From: Druceiella hillmani
Lineage: Eukaryota > Arthropoda > Insecta > Lepidoptera > Hepialidae
Length of the DNA: 64,000 nt
Assembly (NCBI GenBank): GCA_039881145.1
Contig: JAYKKI010000095.1
Coordinates: 5,097,501-5,161,500 of the forward strand
Direction: 5' to 3'
Shown here: in pieces, positions 51,047 to 62,291 of the stretch
Layout: each line of letters starts with the position of its first letter
Numbering within the stretch: position 1 is the stretch's first letter
Translations under genes and position numbers: made by a program
The notes under the pieces: model-generated
What the model was told of the DNA's origin: nothing
The model's database searches: none
Seen by the model: only the letters and a program-made list of their open reading frames with translations

Positions 51047-54000
51047 ATCGTACTTAAAGGTGTAGGTATATGTCGTTACAATATCGGAAAGCAACATGAG
51101 GTCTAAGTATTATGTCACGGTGTAAACTGGATGAGCTTTCTTATCTGCTGGACTTTAGTTACTATAATTAGGAGTAATTGATGCGATCAAAGCATCGTCA
51201 CTGCTTTCTTGGAAATAATTTTCAAAACACTGACTATCTTGTTACACAGTACACGTTTTTCATTGGGAATAGGAGACTGTTAATTTTTGTTGGCCTGTGT
51301 TCAAAATCAATAACAAAAGTTGTGATTTTGCATCTGAAATTATATTTGATTTTACTGTAGCAATTGTCCTGCGTAACATACATTATTTATAAATGTTTGA
51401 ACCATATATATTTATTTAAAAACTTTGATGAACAGTCATCTGGCACTTATTGCTACTGGAGCAATCTCTTAGAGTTAACCAGGGTTACAGTGCGTTAAAA
51501 ACAAAATGGGATAGGCAGAAAGCCACACATTATAAGAAAATGTAAAATATACAATAATAGAAACTAAAAAAAGAGAGCAAAGAAAATCTAATTTTTTTTG
51601 GTTGGGTTTTACATCTGGATTGAGGAGTTGGATGGGTATTGAAAAGAATTAAGTGAGTGACATATGAAAGGAAATAGAATTTTTAAACTAAAGTTAAGGA
51701 AGGCATAATTTGTTCAGACGGTTTTTGAATGCTAGAAGTGACGGTGAAAGTCTGATGTCAGAATTTAGTTTATTCCATATCTTTTTATAAAAAAAAAACA
51801 AATAACGAAATATCGGAATCGCAAATACCGAAAGCTGAAAATATTCTATTAAATCCAGGATCAAGCCGTGATTTTTGTTTCTGAACCGACCTGTGTAAAC
51901 CTCTTTATTTAGTCAAAAAAAATTATATATTTTTGTTAATATAAATGTACATGAAAGAAAATTTTCTTTAAATATTTTTACGACGAAAACATTAAAATTA
52001 AATCGGTAAGTTATATATATATATCCGATAATAAAATCGAAAGAGTAATGAAGATACTCATAATAATTAAATTAATACATAGATTTTGACACAAGTGTAC
52101 CTACTGTTAATTTTAGACAAATCTTCATGATGGTTTCATAGATGAACTCAGTCATCACATATATATAATTGAGTAAAACCTCTTAGAATAAACGTAAATT
52201 AAAAATTAATACGGCTGTTTTAGTGTTGTAATTTTTTCGATTAAAACACTTTGATCGTTCAAATTCTATAAGTAAGCTTATTATTTTAAATGTGTTTGGA
52301 CTCGAAATGGTTAATAGTAGGCCCAGCAATTGGCGGCGGCGTATCTAATGTTTAATTAGGCCGCTTCGTAATGGAACCGACCGATCGTAGATCAGTTGCG
52401 AACTGGTTTTTACATTATTATTACTGCCCTTGTTTCGAAATTAATTATAGATATTGTTGAAACTTACAACACACTCCGCAACTTACACCGAATTCGGTAA
52501 GTAATTTATCACGTAAGTTATATTCGTTACGCTCTTGTTATTGGGTTAAGTTTATTGGCTCGATATGTGGTCAATGAGATGGCGACTTTTTTTATCTATT
52601 TATCGTTGTAATTACGATATGAAATAAATAAAAGTGATAAAATAAGCTGACACGTTTTTTTTACTACATTAATATTTATGGGTTTTTTTATCTGCTAGTT
52701 TATCTCTATAATATCTTTCGGATCTAGTACTACATTGTAGAAAAATTAACTACTGTTTCTATCAAGTGTATGTTTCGTATGCTTAATTTCAAAGTGACTT
52801 AATTCAAAATACGATTTCGAATTACAATCAACGAGCGATTTAAAATAAGGGAAACACAAATTTTACGTCCTCAAAATTTTCCAATCTTAAAGTATGAATA
52901 ATGATATAAAATGAAATACAGACAAAAACTTAATAAAACCTTTGTAAGTAGTAAGATAGTAAATAATTCAGTTTTTCTTTTATAAGTATGTTATTTTGAC
53001 GTAAGTTATTAGTCCAATATTATGCGACGTATAAATAAACAAATTATATACATATATATATATATATACACAGATGTGTGTGTGAGTGTCTGGGGGTGTG
53101 TTTACAGGTCTGATTCCTCTCAACACTATGAATGTAAATGTCGTTGTGAATGTCAAAAACTTGACTGTTTCTGAGATAATCGCCTGTGGACTTTGAGTTC
53201 GAAATTAGACAAAAAATTTGAAATTTAAATTATAAAATTAATTCATTATATTAAATCCTACTATACCCAGAAAAATACAATTTTAAAAAATATGTAAAAT
53301 GTGCTACCAATTAAAATAATTGAAGCCCGCTTTCGAAATTGAATATAATTAATAAATCAGTCGACGATGCGCAAAGTGTTGAACTGAAGTTTTTTTGCAA
53401 AATTTTTTTATTTTGTAAAAATGTGTTTTTTTTGCAAAATTTCAGTAATTTTTTATTTTGTAAAAATGTGTATTCATTTTGTTTAATATAATCATTCCTA
53501 TAAAATATGTCATAAAGGAATATCACGGCTGTGTATGTGTACATTCGAGTCAATTCGAAAAGAATGTCAAATTTTTCGACATGCATTACCCATTCCTTAT
53601 TTATTAATATTTATTTCAATTATTCTAGATCGTAAAAGCTGGAGGGTGTTAAAAATATAGTAGTATTACTGCTGCTGAATCCGGCGGCAACAACGCTTTC
53701 CAACAGTGGATTGTTAAATATCGGTCGTCAATTCTAAAGGACGGTGACAAAGTATGCAGTTGTACGCGGTAGAGCAAAATGTATTAATGGCTAATAAACG
53801 AAGAGCAATCACTTTAATGAAAGGCATAATTACGATGGGGAGCGCTTAAGATATATTGGTTTCAGAAAATGTATAATTATACTACCATTCGTGGAAATGA
53901 CGAATGTGACAACTAAATTGTAAAAAAAATGTTATTCAACATCCAATTGAATTAAAATTACACATAACCCTTACTATTAAACGCTTTACTATTACACAGA

Positions 54001-54430
54001 GCTACTTAATAACAATTTATACATAGCCAGATATAAAATTAATAGCAAGATACATAGCTACTTAATAACAATTGATATATAGCCATATATAAAATAGAAT
54101 AATGTTCCGATGAAACTCCTCAATAATTATTTCCTCTTCGTCTATGTCTGACTGCCAGGTAATGAAAAAGCTTAAAATGTTTAGAGGAGTCATATCGAAT
54201 GTTCCTAATATAGAGTTTTGTATTCATGCAACAAGCCTTGCAGCATAGTTGGCGCAACTACAATAACGTAGAAAATACATAATACATTTCACGTAAGCGG
54301 TTAGGGACAGAACAAAGACGCAGACTACCGTTAGGCAAATATATATTATTTTAGGCTTGGAAGCATTTAGGAGATAATTTTAAATTGTATAGAATTTAAG
54401 AAAAGCTTAAATATTTGTAATAGTAAACCT
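51047..54430. other. AT-rich non-coding stretch with small local repeats
   Basis: A direct duplication of TTTTGTAAAAATGTGT with TTTTTTGCAAAATTT occurs at 53390-53480. A 60-base near-tandem pair (GCTACTTAATAACAATT...) lies at 54000-54100. A short (TA)n-(TG)n tract lies at 53048-53100. The 91-codon minus-strand frame at 53311-53586 spans the first duplication and is not accepted. Confidence 0.4.
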
Positions 54431-54439
54431 GTGACGTAT

Positions 54440-54596
54440 ATGAAAAGTACGGTCCGCTACGTAGGTCTACGGCGTAGTATTCATGCGTACCTGAGTTCAA
54501 AATCTCAAAAACTGTTGCATGAAAAGTACAGGCTGCTACGTAGGTCTACGGCGTAGTATTCATGCGTACTTGAGTTGAAAATCTCAAAAACTGTTG
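54440..54596. repeat. 79-bp tandem duplication
   Basis: Two units with GCTACGTAGGTCTACGGCGT at 54456 and 54535 and the shared ending AAATCTCAAAAACTGTTG differ at a few positions. CTACGTAG inside each is itself palindromic. Confidence 0.85.
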
Positions 54597-54780
54597 GTAA
54601 AGCTGAGTCACTAAATTACAAGAGCACTTAAATTGGAAAAGGTGTTTTAATTTTGGCGTAATTTTGGAATATAAAGCTTATATTCCAAAACAACGAAATA
54701 TATAAAGCTTAAGCAGCGATGGGGCTAAAAACAATACCGAGAAGCCATGCTTGACTATTTAATTCAATTTAAAATATAGT

Positions 54781-55013
54781 TACTAAATATATTATAGTAT
54801 ATAACATTATTGAAATCAATAAACAATTATCGCCGTTGATATATTTCGCTCTCTGTTATATCAATTTGTGAATAAATATATGTATATAACATTATTGATA
54901 TAAAAAATATATGTATATTTATTCACAAATTGATATAACAGAGAGCGAAATATATCAACGGCGATAATTGTTTATTGATTTCAATAATGTTATATACTAT
55001 AATATATTTAGTA
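54781..55013. repeat. Perfect inverted repeat with 100-bp arms
   Basis: Arms 54781-54880 and 54914-55013 appear to be exact complements, with a 33-base loop. A third, shorter copy of the TTGATATAACAGAGAGCGAA part follows at 55022-55051. No coding content or clear terminal duplication was seen. Confidence 0.88.
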
Positions 55014-55458
55014 TTCACACATTGATATAACAGAGAGCGAAGTATATCAATGTAATTAATATGATACAACACGTAATTAATAATACGCAATATATTTTCT
55101 AAATTAGTTGTCTCATCACACCTTAGTGTTTTAATCGGGGTTTTATATTTCTTACTCTTTCGAACTTGTTACGATGTTTTAAAACATACCTTTCTTTGCA
55201 TATATACAGATAATTACTCAAACAATGAAATCGGAACACGGAGCAAAGACCCGGCTTAAAATTAAAGTGTGGCAAATGACAAGTTGTCGCTTGTAACAAA
55301 TAAATTAAATACTGAATTTTTTCATTGTTTGATGGTAACGGTTGAAGCTAGCTTTTGTGAATTATTTTATTACGTGTTTTTACAATGCTGTTATTTTTAG
55401 TAAAATCATTGTAAAAAGATCAGTTCAAAATATGTTGTGATTAGTCAGAAATTAAAAT

Positions 55459-55513
55459 GTTTAGATGAGTCAATTTGTAAGGGTAAGACCCTTACAAATT
55501 GACTCATCTAAAC
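55459..55513. repeat. Perfect 26-bp-arm hairpin with 3-base loop
   Basis: GTTTAGATGAGTCAATTTGT then AAGGGT at 55459-55484 is complemented exactly by 55488-55513, around AAG. Confidence 0.9.
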
Positions 55514-57060
55514 GCTTTATCTTTTAGTGAGAGAGAAGATTAACTTTTCTGTGATTTAATTGCAACTTGGCAATGGCGCAAGTTTCTTAAAATATTTGTT
55601 TTGTGGTAGCGTTTATAAAACTCTTTGAATAATTGGTTATTTAAGTTTGAGTAAATTGTTTTGTTGGTAATACTTCTTTCTCGAATTATGAAAACATTTG
55701 GTCTACGCAGCCCTGTGATTTAAATATTATGAACTAGCCTTACTTGAATATTCTAGGCACTACTGCTTGTAAATTGGTTAGTAAGTGAAACATTCAGCTG
55801 TAGGGAGTATTGTACTAATTAAAATTCCTTCCTTCCTAATATTATAGAAATATGTTATAGATTATACATTGGTACAAATTCTTCACAAGATAATCTTTGA
55901 GAATATGAAGCGTTTTATTTATCTTAAATTTGCTAGAAGTCTATATAATGTTTAAAATTATATAAACTAAACGATGAAACTGACATAAAATATGACGCAA
56001 GCGACTGTCAAAGTTGATGTATACTAATGATATCTACAAAAACTTGTTACAAGAATATCGGGTATATGCGAAGAAAACACATTTTTAAAAACAAATGTAG
56101 AGACGAAATTATCTTTGGCAACACACCAGAATGAATTAATTTATAAACAGCATTAATTCCACAATCGATCCCGCAAATTAAAAACAGAGGTCGTAACAGA
56201 GTTAAAAAGCAAAAAACAATGGATCAGCGGAAGTGCGAAATCGACGCGATTACGCCGTTCACTTCCGGCTCGCTTTTTTAAAAGTTTTTTATAACTCTTT
56301 TGGTATCGTTTCTCTGTATACCACATGGTTATCGTTAGGGAAGCTGCGCGAGATATTTCGATTGTATATTAGTAATTAAGTTAGGTACGGAATCACATCA
56401 ATTGAATTACAAGTTGTGTAGCTAATGACATACCATTATATTTAAACAAATAAGAAAGCACTTTTAAAAATAATTTCATAAAGGGATGGTATTTCTTTGT
56501 AAATGATATTCAGTAAAGCGTATGTATAAGTAATGTACATTAGGTACTTTGTTTCATTACGTGTATTGTTCCAAATAAATATGCTAAATAAGGGACAGCT
56601 CAATTTCACTTGTGTCTGCTGTTATTGCAATACGAAACAAAGCTTTGGAAAATGAATGCTTACAATACATTCCACAATACCATGTGTACTGAAGAAAAAC
56701 AATACGTTTAAAAATACACAATGCATTGTATATTTATATTCAAGTCATTCAATCGCGTTATCGTATTGTTTAATTTATTGTTAACTGAGGAATCCGTGAG
56801 TATCGTTGTTTTAATTATTATATATTTTGGAATGTTTTTAACTAAACGTGGGTAACGACTTAATGAGTAAATCAAAAGAATCAATACAATATACTAATTC
56901 ATTAAGCTAAATTACTCACTTGAAATCTTATTCATTCATTTCGGTCTTTGTTCATTTGTTTGATTCTTTGATTCGGGAAATTTCTAGGTAAAAAATAATG
57001 GAATGATTCATTATCAGTTGCATCTCTTCCTTTTTTATAAAGAATCACAGCGGGAGACAG
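55514..57060. other. AT-rich non-coding stretch
   Basis: Nothing recognisable beyond a small inverted GGAAGTG/CACTTCC pair at 56229-56267 in a GC-richer patch. No gene is supported. Confidence 0.4.
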
Positions 57061-57066
57061 AGTGAA

Positions 57067-57947
57067 GGGCACAAAATCCATCGTGTATTAGGTTGGCGTG
57101 TCACTTTCTCGTAATGAATTATGTAGAGTGAGTAACATATAATATATTCTCAAACCCACACCAATTTGGTTTTATTAGGAATTAATGTTAAAAACTAAAT
57201 TGATAGGAATATCCGAGAAATAGGTATTTGTATCTAATATTTTTATGAAATTGGTTCATAGTCCTAAGCCTGTAGAGTGCGAATGAAAAAAGGGCATATA
57301 ATCCATCGTGTATTAGGTTGGCGTATCACTTTCTCGTAATGAATTATGTAGAGTGAGTGAATAATATATTCTCAAACCCACTCCAATTTGGTTTTATTAG
57401 GAATTAATGTTAAAACTAAATTGATAGGAATATCCGAGAAATAGGTATTTGTACTTAATATTTGTATGAACTTGGTTCATAGTCCTAAGCCTGTAGAGTG
57501 CGAATGAAAAAAGGGCATATAATCCATCGTGTATTAGGTTGGCGTATCACTTTCTCGTAATGAATTATGTAGAGTGAGTGAATAATATATTCTCAAACCC
57601 ACTCGAATTTGATTTTATTAGGAATTAACGTTAAAACTAAATTGATAGGAATATCCGAGAAATAGGTATTTGTACTTAATATTTGTATGAACTTGGTTCA
57701 TAGTCCTAAGCCTGTAGAGTGCGAATGAAAAAAGGGCATATAATCCATCGTGTATTAGGTTGGCGTATCACTTTCTCGTAATGAATTATGTAGAGTGAGT
57801 GAATAATATATTCTCAAACCCACACCAATTTGGTTTTATTAGGAATTAATGTTAAAACTAAATTGATAGGAATATCCGAGAAATAGGTATTTGTACTTAA
57901 TATTTGTATGAACTTGGTTCATAGTCCTAATCCTATAGAGTGCGAAT
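57067..57947. repeat. About 221-bp tandem array, 4 units
   Basis: Units start at GGGCA(C/T)A at 57067, 57292, 57513 and 57734 (periods 225, 221, 221). Each holds CATCGTGTATTAGGTTGGCG and ends CTGTAGAGTGCGAATGAAAA (the last ends CTATAGAGTGCGAATG). Units 2-4 are closer to each other than to unit 1. No coding frame. Confidence 0.92.
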
Positions 57948-58559
57948 GAAAATCAATCAGTTACGATATTTTTTTCAAGTCTATGGATGTAGAAAAAGTA
58001 ATGCAAGAGATTTTTGATTCAGTATCAAATGAATTGCTGTATGTCCCGATCGACCCAGTTTTATTGATTCAATAGAGTCACCAAGTCATTAAGGTGAATC
58101 GATTTTTATAACAAGTTCAGGTTCAGTGAGTAAATTCACTTAGGTTAATTAAAATTATTCACGACTATATTGAACATGTAATGAAAGTAAGGAAGTAATG
58201 ATTGTGTACTTTCTTGTAACTCTCCTTACAACTCTGTAACTCTTATTACATTATTATTTATGGGTTCTTTTGGTGTTTTTCAGTTATTTGGGGTTTTTGA
58301 ACTTTTATGGGTTCCTAAAAGTACGGGATGAGAAAAAAATATTACGATCGATAATATTTTGTTTTGTCGTTCCATAATTGAGATGTATTAAAATGTTAAC
58401 GAAAAGTTTAAATGTCGTGCAGTGAACGCAAAGCGACACGGTGATTTACAAAAAAAACCTTATTAAATTTAAATGTTTTGCTATACAGGAAAAAATATTA
58501 ATTTCACTAATAATTTCATATTTTTCCAAGTTTATTTTTTTCATGGGTTTTTTTTTGAA

Positions 58560-58705
58560 GCGAATCTTCTAAACGGATGTTTGGGATGAGGGCCTAACAA
58601 AGAAAAAGTTAAACGTCACGAACGTGGCGATGAAACGCTTTTCATTGACTGGCCACCGCGTATTATTGCCCATACGAACGAGCTAGATGGAGTGAAAGCG
58701 AGTCA

Positions 58706-58753
<48 letters not shown>

Positions 58754-58760
58754 TGAAAAA
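58560..58760. repeat. Dispersed-repeat-like block and (AT)n microsatellite
   Basis: A GC-richer block (GAACGTGGCGATGAAACGC, CGAGCTAGATGGAGTGAAAG) leads into about 21 AT units (58709-58750). These are flanked by CAATCAT and ATGATTG, so the tract sits in a short palindrome. The block itself is not classified. Confidence 0.5.
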
Positions 58761-59079
58761 TTATTTGTATAAAGCTCTATTATTTATTACTGTATATATA
58801 TTACATAAATTAAAAATTCAATTTTATGTGCAATGATTAAGATGCTTCGCTTCTGTCGGGTGTGCTTTTTACGTCTTTTTTTTTAAACAAATTATTTCGC
58901 CGTAGTAAAGTCTTAAGTCTAAAATGTAATAGATTATTTTCGTGTTATATTTTCGAGAGAATTTCCAAAATTGTTGTTATAGCAATTCACCGACAGACAT
59001 AAAATTCACATTTTTCATCATGAGTCTATACCTCATTTTACGTCTTTACGAGAACAAACAACTGAAAAATTTTAAAACT

Positions 59080-59900
59080 TATCAGAATATATTTAATGAG
59101 TATAAAATTTAATAAATAATATTTTCTGCAACGGAGTGATATAATTTATTAATGAATATTATTGTAGGTAGGTCTATATGTAGGTCTGTTACGAGGGTTA
59201 AAATTGGATTAAAAGTTTAAAATCCATAAGTAGTTTGAACAAATTTAAAGAGTATAAAATATATTTCCTGTAACGGAGTGAAATAGTTTATTAATGAATG
59301 ACATATTTAATGAGTATAAAATATATTTCCTTTAACGGAGTGAAATAATTGATTAATGAATCGCATGGATATTATACTATGTAGCTCTATATGTAAGTCT
59401 GTTACAAGGGTTTAAAAGATTAAAATCTATAAGTAGTCTGAACAAATTTAATGAGTATAAAATATATTTCCTGTAACGGAGTGAAATAATTTATTAATGA
59501 ATGACAAATTTAATGAGTATAAAATATATTTCCTGTAACGGAGTGAAATAGTTTATTAATGAATGACATATTTAATGAGTATAAAATATATTTCCTTTAA
59601 CGGAGTGAAATAATTGATTTATGAATCGCATGGATATTATACTATGTAGCTCTATATGTAAGTCTGTTACAAGGGTTTAAAAGATTAAAATCTATAAGTA
59701 GTCTGAACAAATTTAATGAGTATAAAATATATTTCCTGTAACGGAGTGAAATAATTTATTAATGAATGACATATTTAATGAGTATAAAACATATTTCCTG
59801 TAACGGAGTGAAATAGTTTATTAATGAATGACATATTTAATGAGTATAAAATATATTTCCTTTAACGGAGTGAAATAATTTGTTAATGAATCGCATGAAT
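59080..59900. repeat. About 60-bp tandem repeat with higher-order units of about 265 bp
   Basis: The basic unit ATTTAATGAGTATAAAATAT, TTCCTGTAACGGAGTGAAAT, AATTTATTAATGAATGAC recurs about nine times. A spacer segment (GCATGGATATTATACTATGT to AGTCTGAACAA) breaks the array at 59363 and 59628. The same combination therefore repeats at about 265 bp. Confidence 0.88.
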
Positions 59901-60237
59901 ACTATTCTAGGTACCTCTATTTCTAGATATGAATCGAGTACGCATATATGTGGGCCTATATACGCAGTCGATTCATGTAATAAGCCATTACTATATATGA
60001 ACAAGAGTCCGCAAATAGAACGCGGAACGTTTCCTGTTTGTTTTATCTTGATACAATTTGTAAGCCTTTCACTATTTTCACAGCCGCAATGAAATGAAAA
60101 TGGAATGAAAACACATTACTCGGGCGCTTCACTGAAATCGTCCTTATGTTTGGAGTGAAATGTAAGTAGCGGCATCTAAGCTTATCCTTGGTACTTGTGT
60201 AGTTAGCTTATGTACATATACGAATATGTCATGATTG

Positions 60238-60238
<1 letters not shown>

Positions 60239-60286
<48 letters not shown>
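60239..60286. repeat. (AT)n microsatellite
   Basis: About 24 uninterrupted AT units following GATTGATA. Confidence 0.95.
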
Positions 60287-60289
<3 letters not shown>

Positions 60290-60732
60290 TTTTCTGTTTA
60301 TTTCTAGTAATAGGTAATGGAATTAAACAGTAAGTGAAAGATCAAAGGATAACGTTTCTGTTGAAGATTTTTTACACTAAAGTAATAAAACTTTGCACGT
60401 ACTTTGGCACGCAATTTTAACAGTGACTTTTACAGTAACGATTGAAAATTTTCGTAAAGTTTTTTAACATTTTCTACTCAGTTTTATGCACAGAATCACC
60501 TGTATGAATAAAATACACGTTTCTCGTTACAAACTGTATAATGGATGTACAGCAATAAACAGGATTACGAAAACTGTGATCGCGTAAGAATTAACTGCAG
60601 GAAGCGAATGAATTAAATCGTAAAAGTTGCTACCTTTGCTTATTATAGCCATTATTAAAACTTAATAATTAAGCAACATAATTAAGTTTAATGATAATCG
60701 TTTTTAAAAGGGATCTTGTGTTTCAACGATGA

Positions 60733-61492
60733 GAAATTATGAGATGTGACAAGGTAGAATAATAATTTACACGGTTTTAGTTTTAACGAGAACTCATTAA
60801 ATGTTTTATACTTAAGTTTGTGTGAATCTTTGCTTAATGATGCTAGTGTCATACAGGAGTTTTAAGCTTAATATTATATTATAAAAATAGCCGTAGTCAA
60901 GTTTCTGTTCGATACTGGCATAGAAATTATGAGATGTGACAAGGTAGAATAATAATTTACACGGTTTTAGTTTTAACGAGAACTCATTAAATGTTTTATA
61001 CTTAAGTTTGTGTGAATCTTTGCTTAATGATGCTAGTTTCATTCAGGAGTTTTAAGCTTAATATCATATTATAAAAATAGGCGTAGTCAAGTTTCTGTTC
61101 GATACTGGCATAGAAATTATGAGATGTGACAAGGTAGAATAATAATTTACACGGTTTTAGTTTTAACGAGAACTCATTAAATGTTTTATACTTAAGTTTG
61201 TGTGAATCTTTTCTTAATGATGCTAGTGTCATACAGGAGTTTTAAGCTTAATATGATATTATAAATATAGCCGTAGTCAAGTTTCTGTTCGATACTGGCA
61301 TAGAAATTATGAGATGTGACAAGGTAGAATAATAATTTACACGGTTTTAGTTTTAACGAGAACTCATTAAATGTTTTGTACTTAAGTTTGTGTGAATCTT
61401 TGCTTAGTGATGCTAGTTTCATACAGGAGTTTTAAGCTTAATATGGTATTATAAAAATAGCCGTAGTCAAGTTTCTATTCGATACTGGCATA
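60733..61492. repeat. 190-bp tandem array, 4 units
   Basis: Units start GAAATTATGAGATGTGACAA at about 60733, 60923, 61113 and 61303 and end GTTCGATACTGGCATA. They differ at only a few positions. Repeated 76-codon minus-strand frames arise from the array. The period is not a multiple of three, so it does not encode a repeat protein. Confidence 0.93.
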
Positions 61493-61783
61493 TAAAACAT
61501 ACTCAGTCATGTAATTTTGTACATGATAAATGTAAGATCACATATTTACAATACTAGGAAGCAGATGACATATAAATGCATGACAATCGTAACCAAAAGG
61601 CGGAGTCTAATTAAAAGGTTTAATTTAGGGGTGTGTCCTAATGCAGTGGCAACACGTATATGAGTGAATATTAACGTATAAAAGTTTAAAGGTAAAACCT
61701 TCATTGAAACTTAAAGCGATTCCAAATTAGTATATATTTAATAAACTTTTAATTATGTAGTATATATAATATAATAAATTTAT

Positions 61784-62291
61784 GTAGTATATATTTAATA
61801 AACTTTTAATTTTAAATATCACTTCCACTTTCCATGAATACTTTTCACCTCTACTATATAAACCAGGTGAATAAAATTGAAGTGTCTATATGTAGTTTTG
61901 ATATATTTGGATTATAATCGTGTAACATATTTACAAAAATTTAATAATAAAATATTAGTAATCTAGAAAAAATATATTAGTATTCGATATAGCGAATGAA
62001 ATACGATAGATATATACTACTTTTATTCGTAATCACATGTCGCCGACGACCACTGTGATCTATCGTATTTCATTCGCTATATAGAATACTAATATATTTT
62101 TTCTAGATTACTAATATTTTATTATTAAATTTAAGAATTTGTAAATATGTCACACGATTATAATCCAAATATATCAAAACTACATACAGACACTTCAATT
62201 TTATTCACCTGTTTTATACAGTAGAGCTCAAAAGTATTCATGGAAAATGGAAGTGATATTTAAAATTAAAAGTCTATTAAATATATACTAC
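61784..62291. repeat. Long imperfect inverted repeat, about 230-bp arms
   Basis: Arms 61784-62011 and 62058-62291 pair with scattered mismatches and short indels around a loop of about 46 bases holding CACATGTCGCCGACGACCAC. Shared arm text includes TCTAGATTACTAATATTTTA and complement. The left outer end (GTAGTATATATTTAATAAAC) is partly duplicated just outside, at 61728-61760. Confidence 0.85.

Noticed and set aside
60812..61422. Three near-identical 76-codon minus-strand proteins
   Set aside because: They arise from a 190-bp tandem repeat. The period is not divisible by three and no gene signals accompany them.
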